A stretch of 64,000 nt of DNA, taken from the NCBI GenBank assembly GCA_025558075.1, contig JAHLKF010000003.1, forward strand, positions 744,001 to 808,000, written 5' to 3'. Every line of letters begins with the position of its first letter. The stretch's first letter is position 1. Below, piece after piece: positions 19,765 through 32,094 of this stretch. This stretch comes from Gaertneriomyces semiglobifer. Lineage: Eukaryota; Chytridiomycota; Chytridiomycetes; Spizellomycetales; Spizellomycetaceae. Below the pieces are notes generated by a model, which saw only the letters and a program-made list of their open reading frames with translations, had not been told where the DNA came from and did not search any database. A program made the position numbers and the translations under genes.

Positions 19765-22700
19765 ATGGATGTGAGCTTCAGCTTCAGAGCGACGTTGAGC
19801 AGATTTCTCCGCGAAACCGTTGATGGAATGTCGGATCCAGAACATGAACATGAACCTCAGCCATCGCATCACACTCATCACACGCATCACAGCCATGATC
19901 ACACCAGACATCCTCACGCGCAGCTAGACCCGAGTCTACCTCCCCTGCCGGATCGATCCCATGCTGCCCTCTTTTACGACCTGGTCAAATGCTACGAAGG
20001 TGTCAGCACCAAGAACGGCAGAGACGCTAAAAAAGAGCGACTGCGGAGGTTCGTTGAGGTGAGTCTCAAAAGACAACCACATAAGGATGTCACAGAACCA
20101 TAAAAGGTCGGGCCAAGATGAACTGCCCTGTCATGGAGGCGATCCTGTGTGGGTATTCATCTCTTATTCTATCAAAAAGTCCATCATGCACTGACTCGCC
20201 GCTGACTCGCTGACTCTTATTTTTCTACTTCTTCCTGCTCAGTCCTGGCGCCAGACGGGAGGATCGTTCTTTCCTTTTCTCCGTCTCATCCTTCCGCACC
20301 TCGATAAAGCCCGCACCACTTATGGCATGAAGACAACGGTCCTTGCCAAAACCTACATCACCGTCATTGGTCTCTCGCCTGCATCGCCCGACGCCCTTGC
20401 CTTGATCCACTACCGCGATCCCAAAAAGGCATCTGCCGCAGGTGACTTTCCCACCGTTCTAAAAAGTGTACTGGAAAAACGAAGCACAGTCCAGCAGCCC
20501 ACAATGTCGGTGGGAAAGTTGAACGAGCTCCTGGACTGGCTGAATGCTACCAGTGACAAAGTCGAACGAGAAGAAATCTTTCGTGAGATATTTCAGAAAT
20601 GCACCGTCCTCGAGCAGATTTGGATTTCTCGCATCATTCTAAAAGACCTTAAATTGGGCATCAGTGAGAATGGCATCTTGGGCTTATTTCACCCAGATGC
20701 TCTGGAGCTATTCAATGTCACATCGGATCTCTCTGTCGTGTGTGATAAACTGCGCGACCCAAGAGTACGTCTCGAACAAAAGGAAATACGATTGTGGCGC
20801 ACGTTTGTGCCAATGCTGAGCCGTTCAGTGATGAAAAAAGATAGTCTCGGTCTCGAGGAGGTTGTCAAAGGCATGAATGGGCATGCATATTGGGTTGAGA
20901 CCAAGCTCGACGGGGAAAGACTGCAGTGCCACTACGAGAAACTTGGAAAAGGGAAAGCCGCTTTCAGATGGTACTCGAGAAGAGGAACCGATTACACCGA
21001 CTTGTATGGCTCCGATCAATCGTCCGGTGCGTTATCACAATATATCATGGAATGCTTCAGCGAAAGAGTGAGCAATGCCATTCTCGACGGGGAAATGTTG
21101 GCCTACAATGTGTCGGACGATACATATGAACCTTTTGGCACTCTGAAATCTGCATGTAATGAAACATTGCGCCTTGGTGCGGCCTCCAAGCTACGTCCCG
21201 TTTTCGTCCTGTTTGACATTGTGTACCTCAACGGACACAGTCTGTGCGAGATTCCACTGTACGAGCGCCGTTCAACGTTGGAAAAAGCCCTGCGTCCCAA
21301 GTTGAATTATTTGGAACTTTTGGAGCATCAAGAAGGGAGGACTGTCAATGATGTTATTTCGCTGCTGGACCAGCGGATGCATCACAATGAAGAAGGTATT
21401 ATCATCAAAGACCCCAATGGGCGGTACCATCCGACCAAAAAGCGAGAGTCCAGTTCGTGGTTCAAGCTGAAGCCCGACTACATTTCGCACTTGGCCGAGA
21501 ACGTGGATGTCCTATTGCTCGGAGCTAATTACGGTGAAGGCCGCCGCGGAGGAATTCTCTCTCAATTTCTGTGTTGCGTCAAGGGCGAGAAACGCGGAGA
21601 TATCCAAGAGTGGATCTCGTTTGTACGTATTGGAACAGGATACAAGATCAAGGAGTTGGAGGATGTCAGTGGCCAGTCCACCTTACCGTGGCGGCCTTAC
21701 GATCCACGTCACCCGCCGCCGTTTTTCAAACATTTGATGAACTCCAAGGACAAGCCGGACATGATCCTTGCACCACAATTCGCCAAAGTCGTCGAAGTGA
21801 AAGGCGCCGAAATCGTGCCGTCTGATACTTATGCTGCGGGGTGGACTGTGCGGTTCCCACGCTTCGTACGTGTCAGGGAAGATAAAGGCCTAGAAGGTGT
21901 GATGAGCCTGGACGAGTTGCGAGAAATCGTAAAGAAAGGGGCTGGTATGCAGAGCCGGGTCGGCGGACTGGATATGACCAAGAAGCGAAAGGAACGCAAG
22001 GAAACACGGATGAAAGAGGTTGTAGGTGTTGCAACGGATTTCCGTGGGTGGAGAGGCAGAGTCGAGCGTCTCAGTGGCATCTTTGATGGTTGGGAAGTAT
22101 GCGTTTTGTCTGGCGCTGGAAGGAGCGCAAACGACGTGACATCCACTGCAGGAATTACCCGGGACGAAAAGGAAATACAAGGAGGATACCGCGAGGAGGA
22201 GAGTGATGAGGATGAGCCGCGTACTAGTCCGGGACCTAAACAACAAGTGACGAGTAAACAATCGCCATCCCTTGTTGCAAAGACATACAACAAACCCACG
22301 CTTGAGCAGCTTTTGCTTTCGCATCACGCCACGATTACTCAAAACCCTTCGCCTGCCACAACCTTCATCGTGGCCGACGAACATACCCTTCGTCTCACGA
22401 ACCTGATGAAAGCCGGAAGATGGGATATTGTCAAAAGCGCCTACATCCTCGAGTGTGTTCGCCAAAATCGCGTGGTGGAGGCGGAACGAAAGTGGTGCAT
22501 CTTTGCCACGGACAGGATGAAGAAGCGATGGAAGGATTGGGGTGATAGGTGGGGAGATAGTTGGAGAGCGGATGTCAGAGTCAGTGGCCTCAAAGAGGTC
22601 AGTTTATCTCTTCATCCCTGTACTTGCACTTTTGCGGTTCCGCTTTGTTCTCTGTGTGTTAACCCTTTTCAAACAGATATTTTCAACTATACCACCTCCC

Positions 22701-23303
22701 AAGAAAGCCAAGTTTGAATTGGACCCATACACGCTTCCATTGAATTCCATATCACCCTACTCTGTTTCCTTTTACCCGCCCACCAATCGCACGATCCAAG
22801 CGACAGAGCAAAAATACTTTGGAATGATGCAGCATGCGGCAAACATCTTCCGTCCCTTTATCCTCTATCTCGATGTTTTCAAAACCATTCATGTGGTCAA
22901 AGGTACGAAAATCCCCGAGATGGATGGTATGTCTGGAATGTGTGTCCGTCAAGTAGGCCATGTCGCCGGCGAGAAGGACGAGACGGATGGGTATGGCGAT
23001 GATTGGGTGGTCGACTCTGCGTTGAGGATTCTGTCTCCAATGATAAGAAGCCGAGGTGGAATTGTACAGCCATACGTATCTTCCGACACTACCCATATTA
23101 TTCTTGATTCTTCAGAAGTCATGCTAGATTCGAGAATGGAAATTATACAAGCTCTTGCGATTACAGAGGATGGGAAACGCGCGGTGGTGAGTGATGGTTG
23201 GATACGGGAGAGCATTGAATGCGGGCGTGTGGTCCCGGAAGAAAATTGGATGCTAAAACGAAGAACAAAAGGCGGCTGGGCGTTACCAAAAAGGAGGTCG
23301 TGA
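19765..23303 (+). CDS. LIG4: DNA ligase IV
   Basis: ATP-dependent ligase that seals double-strand breaks in non-homologous end joining with XRCC4/Lif1. Exons 19765..20058, 20243..22597 and 22677..23303 (introns 184 and 79 nt) encode 1091 aa. The N-terminal DNA-binding domain is followed by nucleotidyltransferase motif I ETKLDGERLQ (AMP-accepting Lys about 319), the EGIIIKDP motif and WFKLKPDY; the OB fold follows. Two BRCT regions form the C-terminus (about 720-870 and 980-1090), the second ending RVVPEENW. Residues 22-52 are unusually His-rich (HEHEP, HHTHHTHHSHDH). An ATG at 19828 is an alternative start. The first intron is much longer than others in the window. Confidence 0.95.
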
Positions 23304-23478
23304 TTCTGACTACTGTATGATAAATTTCCAAACTATCAATTTATTTATCCACAAAGTAATAATTCAAGTCGTACATGTTAAATATCCCATTTTTCCAAAA
23401 ACACATATCCGTTTCACCGTGCAGTCGCCAGTCTGATTCGTGTATGAGCATCGCTTTCCAGAGTTGATGGCTCCAATT

Positions 23479-24340
23479 TTACTCCGAGTCTGACGAAGAA
23501 GATTCAGCTTTTGACCTTGCGCTTGAGGGAGCGTTATCCACCCCATCACCATTTTCATCTTCACTGCCTTCGTCACTATCATCCGAGTCTTCATCCGAAT
23601 CGTCCACAGGCAGTTCATCCCAGTGATCAAGCGCAGCTACCGGTTTCGGGTCTGCTGACGGTGACGGCGACTTCGACACAGGTGAAGCCTTCTTAACTCC
23701 AGAAGGCCCCGCCTTGTTCATTGCTTTCTCGACAGCATCCATCACGTCATCCAACACCTGTTCGTGGTTCGAGACATATTCCGGGTCATGAAAGAGTATC
23801 TTTCTCTTTTCTGGTCGCAGACCTTGATCAATCTTTTTGATCAGTTCCTCTTCTCGTTTCCGTTTGCGTTCAGGTTCTTTTGCAAGATACTCTGCCAACC
23901 TTTTCAAAACGAAAAAAGTATAAGTATGCATAAACATTTTCAAATAAGGCTTGGCGGAAAAGGTCCACTCACTTTTTCGCATCATTCACAACTTTAAGAC
24001 GTCTTCCTGATAAATCTCGACATGACTCAAAGTTTGTGGTTTTCTGGGACGCCATTTTCCCTCCTTGAGCTCTCAACATGCTTCCAAACCCACCCTTGCC
24101 GCCCCGAACACGCACACATAGATTGAAGCATACTGGAAACGATGTGGGACCGTTTGCAAAGACCTGATCATTGTCGGAAAGAGGGCGGCCGCCAGGCGTC
24201 GTGAGGTAGCAGTCTGATAGTGGTGAAGATGGGGAGCATAGGTGGCGTTTGATGTCAGAAATCAATGGACGTTCCCAGGACTCGAAAGCGCATGAGACGG
24301 GTCCATGGCCGGGGATGTTGATGTAGGCCTGTAAGTTCAT
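23479..24340 (-). CDS. SDE2: SDE2 homolog (ubiquitin-like precursor, splicing and genome stability)
   Basis: Exons complement(23973..24340) and complement(23479..23899) join over a 73-nt intron; 262 aa. Residues 1-81 form a ubiquitin-like part ending in Gly-Gly, followed by KGGFGSMLRAQGGKM: the GG-KGG junction (after residue 81) is the known cleavage site that releases SDE2 with an N-terminal Lys. The block NFESCRDLSGRRLKVVNDAKKLAEYL is the family signature. The tail is acidic and Ser-rich. In fission yeast and human, SDE2 acts in intron-specific pre-mRNA splicing and in telomere or replication-fork maintenance. The start was set at the ATG at 24340; further upstream only TTG is in frame. It is divergent from SEC6 (279 bp). 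Confidence 0.92.
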
Positions 24341-24619
24341 GGCGATATCAGTTTCTCCACACACTCTCGTTCTCTGTCTCCTGTAAAGTCTATCGTCTTC
24401 AGCAGGCAACGTGCGTCGTATAAAAGCTTGTTGAATTCACAGTTAAGATTGAGCGCCTGAGCTGACAATTTGGAACCCCAACAACAGTAGTTCCCTCATT
24501 TGCCGTCACGTGAGCGGACTTTGAGCCGAGCAGCCCGAGCTCCGCGGCGTTTGGGCCCTTTGAGCGTCGTGGCGAAACGTGTTAACTGCGAACTTAATCC
24601 ACCTACGCAAAGTTGCAAC

Positions 24620-26899
24620 ATGAAGGCGGCCACACCATACGCAGATCTAAATTCTGGACTGGCGTCCGATGTGGTGGCAGATGCAACCGAGACTGCAATT
24701 TTCAGAATCGCGGACGTCCTGCGGCATCCCGACGACCTCACCAACAAGCTCGCATATGTGCGTAAACGATTTGCCTTGGAGCGAGCATCCATCGAAGCTC
24801 AGTTAAAGACCGCAGTAGAAAGCCAACTGGACGATGCGCAGCGAGGATTAGATACCCTAGTACACTCGAAACAAGAAACGGTGCGTATAAGAGAGAACCT
24901 GTCCAATGTCGACCAACTGTGTGCGGGCACGCAAAACACGGTCAGGAACTATGCCAGGATCAAGAAAATCTCACGGACCCATCAGAATTTTGTTGCCACC
25001 AAGGCAATGGTTGAGCAGTTCCAGCAGCTAAACGATCAAGTCGCCCGTATCCGGTCACTTTTGCGCGAAGATGCAAAGGATCTTCTCGGCCCTGCCCACA
25101 ACCTGCTGCTGATTCATTACAAGTTACAGCAACTGGAAATGTTTCGCAATTCGACTTTGGCGAAAGCGCGACGGTCACCCGCGGATGTGCAGAATACCCT
25201 TTACAATTACTTTAACAGAGTCGATCAGTTTGAAACCGAGTTTGAAAACTATCTTTTTGCCATTGCGCGAAATACAGTCGAACTGGTCAAGAACGGACAT
25301 GCGTCAGCCGTTGTAAGAATGATTAAGGTGATAGAAACTGAAGAGAAAGCGGATGAGCTGGCTTCTTTACAGGAAGTGGGCACAGACTCGGCGGATCCTG
25401 ATTCACCGGATGCAGTACGGCCGCGGTCGATCAAATCCTATCGCATCAAGTTTTTTGATACCCTCCGAGGTGTAATAGTAGAACAAATTCAGAACGTCTA
25501 CGGCAAACATAAAGATAATCTCTCGGGGCTTTTGGCACATTTTGACGCTGTCATCGACGATCTCATTATTGTGCACGACGAGCTGATCCCCAAGTTCCCA
25601 AAACGCTACAATATCTTTCACTTTTACGTTCTGGAATATCATCGGGCTATCTACGACACCCTCGTCAAAGTTACGTCGACACCCATGGATGCCGGTTCGA
25701 TTTTGACGTTGTTAGCGTGGGTGCGTGAATATTACGAGTCCATGTCTTCGCGCCTTGATGTCAGCGAAGATATCCTCGAGCCTCGCCTCCTTGACGGCCG
25801 CGAAGAGTCGTTACAGAAAGAGTATATAAAGCTTGTGCGGGGCAAGCTGGCGGAGTGGTTATCGAATATTTTACGGACTGAGACCGTCGATTTCTTGGAA
25901 CGCAGACGTCCGCCAGAATCAGATACCGAAGGCAAGTATCTTCTGGCAGGATCAGTGATCGTCTTCTCGATGTTCAACCAGCAAGTGGATGTGGTCGCCT
26001 CATCGTCTCGTGGGCAATTGTTATTCAATGTGGTCAAGGAATGTTGCGTGACGTTGGATGAGTTTCATAAAGCATGGACACGGATCCTAGACACGGAATT
26101 TCAAAAGTTCGTCGATAAGTCACCGGAACTCACCGAGGGATTGCCGGATTATATGATTGCGCTGGCGAACGACTGTCTGAGATCCACAGAGTTTGCCGAA
26201 TCTCTAACTGAGCGAACCGAATCCATTAGCGACAATAAGTTCCGTTCGCAAATTGCTCAGAAAATCAAGGATGCTACCGAAGGATTCTTGGATGTGTCGC
26301 GTCGTGCGACTAGTTTGCTTGTTAGAATAGTGATGGCAGATCTGCGACCGGCGTTATCGCTTTTGCATTGTCAGCCACAGTGGTATGATGAGGACATTAT
26401 GCGCCTGATTGTCGGCACCATGGAAGATTATTGCACGGACTTTCAAACAACGATGTCCGAGTACCTCTTCAACCGTTTTACTGGCGAACTTATGGACAGC
26501 GTTTTGGGAGCATACGTAGAATCCTTGCGGAATAAAGGCGTCAAATTCCGCATGCCAATGGCGGTCGACCGTATGAAAGCTGATCTCAACCGAATAACAT
26601 CCTTCTTCAACACCTACAAGCCGGTGAAGCGTGTGAAGGCGGCTTTTGAGGTAATGGAGAAGATCATTGCTTTCGTAGAGGCATCTCCAAAGATGGCCTT
26701 CCTGGATTTCTATTCCCTGTGGAAAGCTTACCCGGATTGTCCTATTGAATTTTTTGAGTGGCTGTTGAGTAAAAGGGATGATATGGATAAGGCCACATTG
26801 AAAGAAGTCACCGAGGCCTGCAGAAGCAAAGCCATGGAGGAGAGACCGGAAGGCACAAAAACGCAAGAGACGATCTTCAGCCGTCTGTCATTAAAATAA
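24620..26899 (+). CDS. SEC6: Exocyst complex component SEC6
   Basis: Intronless, 759 aa from the ATG at 24620 (MKAATPYADLNSG); the open frame extends upstream only from TTG. Sec6 is an exocyst subunit that tethers secretory vesicles at the plasma membrane and contacts the t-SNARE machinery. The N-terminal helical part (residues 40-130, AYVRKRFALERASIEAQL, QLDDAQRGLDTL) and the downstream CATCHR-type helical rods are typical, including IVEQIQNVYG and a C-terminal NRFTGELMDSVLGAYVESLR block. The length fits EXOC3 (about 745) and yeast Sec6 (805). Identification is good by overall layout. Confidence 0.9.
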   Translation: MKAATPYADLNSGLASDVVADATETAIFRIADVLRHPDDLTNKLAYVRKRFALERASIEAQLKTAVESQLDDAQRGLDTLVHSKQETVRIRENLSNVDQLCAGTQNTVRNYARIKKISRTHQNFVATKAMVEQFQQLNDQVARIRSLLREDAKDLLGPAHNLLLIHYKLQQLEMFRNSTLAKARRSPADVQNTLYNYFNRVDQFETEFENYLFAIARNTVELVKNGHASAVVRMIKVIETEEKADELASLQEVGTDSADPDSPDAVRPRSIKSYRIKFFDTLRGVIVEQIQNVYGKHKDNLSGLLAHFDAVIDDLIIVHDELIPKFPKRYNIFHFYVLEYHRAIYDTLVKVTSTPMDAGSILTLLAWVREYYESMSSRLDVSEDILEPRLLDGREESLQKEYIKLVRGKLAEWLSNILRTETVDFLERRRPPESDTEGKYLLAGSVIVFSMFNQQVDVVASSSRGQLLFNVVKECCVTLDEFHKAWTRILDTEFQKFVDKSPELTEGLPDYMIALANDCLRSTEFAESLTERTESISDNKFRSQIAQKIKDATEGFLDVSRRATSLLVRIVMADLRPALSLLHCQPQWYDEDIMRLIVGTMEDYCTDFQTTMSEYLFNRFTGELMDSVLGAYVESLRNKGVKFRMPMAVDRMKADLNRITSFFNTYKPVKRVKAAFEVMEKIIAFVEASPKMAFLDFYSLWKAYPDCPIEFFEWLLSKRDDMDKATLKEVTEACRSKAMEERPEGTKTQETIFSRLSLK

Positions 26900-26981
26900 C
26901 GCATGTGCCGGAGTAACAATTAATTTCACGTGTGATATATTATAGTCTCAGCTGTACATTCAAGTGTCATCAATACCGCAC

Positions 26982-28742
26982 TTAATGTTTCCATCTACAA
27001 GGGAGATTGGAGTGGTTGGTGGAAATATTCTCTCGAACCTAACGGTCATGCGGGCAGACACTTACATTTTCAAAACTCGATCTTTCCCACCGCTAGCAAC
27101 CTTATCTCCTCGTGGACTCCAATCCACAGCATATACCTCATCAGCGTGGCCGGGAAGCTCGTGCTTCAAAGACTTAGTCCGGATATCCCATGCCTTCAGT
27201 GTTGAATCTCGCGAGCAAGAGAGCACTTGTCTCGAGTCCGGCGAGAACGCAAGCTGGAATACCGCACCAACATGCCCTCTAAGAGTTGTAATAAAGGTAC
27301 CTTTCTCACCATCCCACAGCTTTACACTCTTATCTAATCCAGCACTTGCCAATGTACGCCCGTCTGGAGAGAAGGCCAGCCCCATCACTGGCTGTTGGTG
27401 TCCGGTCATTCGTTGAAGGGATTTCTTGTCTTCCGTTGGGTTCCACAGGAAAATCGTGAAATCGTCGCTGCACGAAGCTAAAACCTCTTTCCGTGCTCCG
27501 TTGGCGGTAAATGCTTTGTATCTCTCTACAGCTGCAAGGTATGCGTCGTGCGGTGTTGCAAAACTAGTCTTTTTGTAATCGTATGGGCCGGTGCGAAGGA
27601 CAAAGTCGGTCGAAAGAGCCAAGTGGTTTACCCAATGAGCGTGACCTTGAAGGGTTCGGACCAATTTGCCCTAATCACCGCGGGGTTAGCAGCGCTCTTG
27701 GGTGTACGTGAGGTGAATAACTAACCTCCAGTGGTGACCAAACTTTGATCGTCTTATCTCTAGATGCGGAATACAAAAGCCCTTCTCCTCCCCATTTAAT
27801 GCTCATGACAGGTGCAGTATGCCCGGCAAGCGTTAACAGCACTTGTCGTCGAGTAGCATTCCATATTCTTATTGTGCCATCCCGTGATGCAGACGCGAAC
27901 CTATTACACTCTTCGTTCAAATGCATTGGCTCCCACGCAATGCTGGTTATCACTTGTGTATGTGCTCGAAGAGCGTCGCCAATCGCTTTTCCCGTTTTCG
28001 GATCCCATAATCTGATCTAGTTACAAGTGTGAGCGCAACCGCAAAAGTTGACTAGCGGGCAAAGGTGCACGTACCGTAGTGTCCATACTTCCGGACGCAA
28101 GCATCCTGCAATTTGGTGACCATGCTACAATTTGCACCCAGTTCTTATGGCCAATTAAGGTGTGTTGTGGTGTTTCCGTATCCAGATCCCAGATTCTGAT
28201 GGTTGTATCGCCAGATCCGCTCGCAAGTTGCTTCCCGTCTGGACTGAAAGCAACGGAAAGCACCGCCTCGGTGTGTCCAGTAAGTGATGAGCTACATCTT
28301 GTCACAGCACGAACTCGGAATACCGCCTGCGGGCGATAGAGGATCGTCATAACATCTTCAGGTGATTTGTTCAGGCCATGTATAATATCTCTGTGAAGGT
28401 CAGTGGCAATTTCCGTGTCGTCCACTAGGAAGGAATAAGGTAATGGATCTTCCTAGACAATCAGCACAAATCATGGCACTTGATGAGCTGATGTTGTTTC
28501 GCAGAAATCGCGCAGCGGGAGGCACCACTCACATTCTCTAAAAGGTTGTTCAACAGCAGCGCCAACTGCTCTGGCGTGATATTAGCGGGCAGATTCAACG
28601 GCGGTCCACATACATCCCCTTCAGGACTTTTGAATTGTGCCACAACTGTCATCCCACTCGGGGCGACGATGCTGGCCTCTATCGCCTCATGTCTCTTCTT
28701 TGTCTTCCCGGTGTACGGGTGAAATTTCGTTTCCCCACCCAT
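26982..28742 (-). CDS. RSA4: RSA4/Notchless (NLE1) WD40 ribosome assembly factor
   Basis: Pre-60S factor removed by the AAA ATPase Rea1/Midasin, which pulls on its N-terminal UBL-like domain. Five exons: complement(28533..28742, 28075..28452, 27726..28016, 27066..27670, 26982..26994); introns 80, 58, 55 and 71 nt; 498 aa. The NLE domain (residues 5-70) precedes an eight-bladed WD40 propeller (GHTEAVLSVAFSPDGKQLAS, IRIWDLDTETPQH, then repeats to the end). The last exon is only 13 nt: without it the frame stops at VLKM; with it the protein ends DRVLKIWKH, matching the family C-terminus. Confidence 0.95.
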
Positions 28743-29083
28743 CTTGCGACTTTGTTAAATGGTAGCAAAGCTTCCTTGGCTTCTACCCTTCTCCCACAGG
28801 GTCCAAACAAAAAGAAGTTATTCTGCTGGTTCTCACAATTACAATACCAACTGCGATTCCTGGAACTAAAATTTCGTGAAAAACAAAAACAATGTTCAGT
28901 AAATAAACCTATCGATAAGAAACTTTATACATGTCGCAGCAAGGACTTGACGGACAGGAAACTTGGGAATGGCTCAACGCACTCCACCGCAATCAATCAC
29001 ATTTTAACAAGCCGGAAAGCAGGTTCAAAAAAGTCTCTTCAAGCTATGCGAAGAGTACATAAATGATATAAATAAGATACGAA
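28743..29083. other. Intergenic gap between RSA4 and NOG2
   Basis: 341 bp holding the RSA4 promoter and the NOG2 3' end; the plus-strand frame across it has no features. Nothing else seen. Confidence 0.4.
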
Positions 29084-31402
29084 TCACAGCCTGCGGGTGC
29101 CTTTGGCACGTAGCTTCTTCGTAAGAGTTCTGGGATCCAGCGGTTTCTCTTTATTTCTGTTCTTGTTTTTGACGTTCGCGCTCTCATAAAAGTGCCCTCC
29201 GATCTTTTTCTTGTTGGTGGTCATGCGCGGTGACTTTGTCAATCTTCGGCCCTCCTCTTCATCGTCTATATGCGGGCGCTTTTTCGAGGCGCTAGAAGCA
29301 TCCGCAGATTCTGTAATATCGGAGTCTGAAGAATCACCTGATACCTCTGCATCGTCCTCTTCTTCATCGTCCTCTTCTTCATCATCTTCCCCTTCATCCA
29401 GACTTTCCTGTTGAGATACTTCATCATTCTCCGATGCGCCGGCTGTCTCCTGTTGTTCCCCAGCAACACCTTCAAATACATCATCCCAATCGGTTACATC
29501 CTCCACCTCTTTAGCCGAGGAACTGGCATCTGTAGATGTCGCAACGCCCTCATCCTTTGGTGCTGCTTGGCCACCGGTCTCCTCCACCTGCTTGATATCT
29601 TCACCTGAAAACTTGGTAGATACCACGATCTTACTGAAAATCTGCTGCACCTGGGGACCAGCAGTCTGCAAAGATCTATTAGCGTACGAAGGCAAGTAAT
29701 GAAGAGGAAGAACTAGCATACCTGTGGTGCATCCGTCTCCTGCAGCTCTGGCTCAGGAGGTACTGCGTAGTACGGAATTTTGCCTCGCTGCCAATCGTTC
29801 AGAACAATCTTTGCCGCAGCGACAATATTCGGCTCGCCTCCCTAATATATACATCAGTGAGATACACGTAAGAAGAATCGGTCGAGAAAGTAGCGGCTTA
29901 CCTTCAGCAACTTCCCGGTATTCTTGGCAACTTGGCTGAGGAAGTCGGTATGATCCTCCCACTCACGCACATCGTATGTCCGGCGAATATATTCAGGTCG
30001 CACTCTCTCGAGGATGGCCGGTATGTAATGCTCGGGTCCGCTAATGTTCTCAATACGGATAGTCCCCCGAAGAACTACATCGGTTTCCGAGTCTTCCGGA
30101 CCCGGGTGTACCACACCTGGGCAATCGATCAAATATATACGTCTCATGAGCGTGATGTACTGCCACACCTGTGCGAGAGAGCAAGTTAGACGACACAATC
30201 AGTAGTATGTACGATTATCTTGAAGTACCTTAGTTTCCCCCGGAATGGGAGCGACATTGCAGACTTTCTTTTGACGGAGAGTGTTAATGATGGAGCTCTT
30301 GCCAGTATTTGGGTATCCGAAGAAGCCGACAGAGATCTGCTTTTTATCGGCATGCAATTTGCTGAATTGCCGAAGAAGTTGGATCAAAGATCCCTTTCCG
30401 AAGGAGTTTGTGATGCTAGCGTGGAAAGCCAGGGTAGGGTACTCTTTGGAAAGAACTTTAACCCATCGTGCCTGCAACACATCCGTTGTAAGCGATTTGC
30501 ACACTGCACCACCTCCGCAATGAGTTGCTGCCTACCGTCACCCAGGTTGGGACTAAATCACACTTATTCAGTACAAATATCAGGTGCTTGTGTGTCGCTT
30601 CTTTCTGCAAGTATTTCTCAACGTTTCTACAGCGTGTTCCCATAGGATCACGAGCATCCAACACATGAATAACGACATCCGATGAATCCAAAACTTTGTA
30701 GAGTTCATTCCAAATACGCTTCGATTGTCCAGCTCTCAGCATAGGGTCCTGTGCTTCGTCTATGGCGCCATCTGTGGGCGCATTAGCCAAAAGCCCGTCA
30801 TCTTTAGTCGAATCATAAGATTCGAGGGACGACGTGATGCTCGAGGCAAAATCATCAAGACTCCCGGCGGTCACCTTCGGGCGTTTACGTTGTGCTTTCG
30901 GCCCAAAAGTGTTAGAAAAAGAGTCGGTCTCCAGTAGATTCATACGTGAAATCTTTGTAGGGTCCGTGAGGAGACTCATCGGCAGCTTATTTTGTCTCAT
31001 GATCACGGTATACGGATCATTCACTTTGGTGTTCATGGCCTCTCGAAAATTCTTGAGCGCTTCCTGTCCAATGGTCCGTGTGTTTTCTGAAACCGAAATG
31101 AGTTAGTTTTCAAGACCGCTGTCGTGGAACACCACCCAAACCTCACCCCAATAGGACCGGTCAGCATGAACTCGCGCTTGCGTGCCGGGAGCCAATCGAG
31201 ACTGGAAGGAACCAGGCTTCACAATCTTCCCCTTGGAATCTCTTGTGGGCTTTCCATCCTTGTACATGTTCACTGTGCGGACCTTCTTGACATCTCTGTA
31301 GAAGTTGACACCCTTGACGTGGGTCACATTGCTCAGTGACTGCGAGCTGCCGCTGCCCTTGTCGGCAGCCTGCCTGTTCTTCTCCTTCTTCTGCTTTCCC
31401 AT
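29084..31402 (-). CDS. NOG2: Nucleolar GTP-binding protein 2 (NOG2/GNL2)
   Basis: Circularly permuted GTPase needed for late pre-60S maturation and export; it occupies the site later used by Nmd3. Six exons: complement(31147..31402, 30536..31086, 30229..30471, 29902..30168, 29722..29841, 29084..29665), introns 56-64 nt; 672 aa. The N-terminus ([31 protein letters not shown]) is diagnostic. Motif order is G4 (LNKCDLVP), G5, G1 (GYPNTGKSS), G3 (DCPGV), the permuted order of the YlqF/YawG family. The C-terminus is acidic then basic ([10 protein letters not shown]). The ATG at 31402 matches the conserved start. Confidence 0.96.
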
Positions 31403-32094
31403 TACGTTAGGTTCTGTTCGGCTTTTCCTATATTGGTCTGGCCGCTGCTCGCAAAATGTTGCTGCCAATCACTGAATCCAAAAATCCCCCAAAAAAATCG
31501 ACCGAGTCCGTCCAAGTCACTTGTAACTCACTTGAGTTTCACTTTTGGCACTTATGTAAGCATCTCAGCAGCGCGTTGCAACAGCTCTTGGAGAAGTCGA
31601 GGGCCTTCATGAGTGCAAGATGAAGGCGACACCGGCGAACCAGTCACAACAGAGAAGCGAGGGCAGAGAAAGCAGAAAGGTAGTGAAATCTCAAAAGCCA
31701 CCTGAGAGAAGAGACTGCTCGTAGGGGTTAGCACCCAACCCTGCGTTGCTTCATGGGATAAAGTTAAGGGTATGCGTTTCCATTAATGAGCAGAAGCCAC
31801 TACCAAAAACCGTTCGAGTCGTTTTTTGGTCAATTAAAACGAATGACAGTTGTGACAGTTCTATAACCCAGTCATTCCAGACTGGCGTGATCGGGGATAT
31901 GTGGGCTTCAACATCGCCTTCACAGTGTATTTGTACAGAGCTCTGCTATAACTTTGATTTCTCTTAAAGCAGAAATCCAACATGGATGTCAACTCTGTTC
32001 CCCGCTTCTTTGCTCTGTTGAAGGCACAGGTCATCAGCTACATTGGACTTGACACTGGGCTGGAAACTTCGACAGAAAGTGATAGCCATCAGGA
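31403..32094. other. NOG2 upstream and intergenic sequence
   Basis: About 690 bp with no supported gene; short frames such as 31552-31734 and 31746-31967 lack domain features. Confidence 0.4.

Noticed and set aside
19591..19917. Minus-strand ORF opposite the LIG4 first exon
   Set aside because: Shadow of the His-rich LIG4 coding strand (ATG/GTG repeats read as Met/Val/Arg).
24500..24619. 40-residue N-terminal extension of SEC6
   Set aside because: It begins at TTG, is Arg/Pro-rich and absent from the family; the ATG at 24620 fits.
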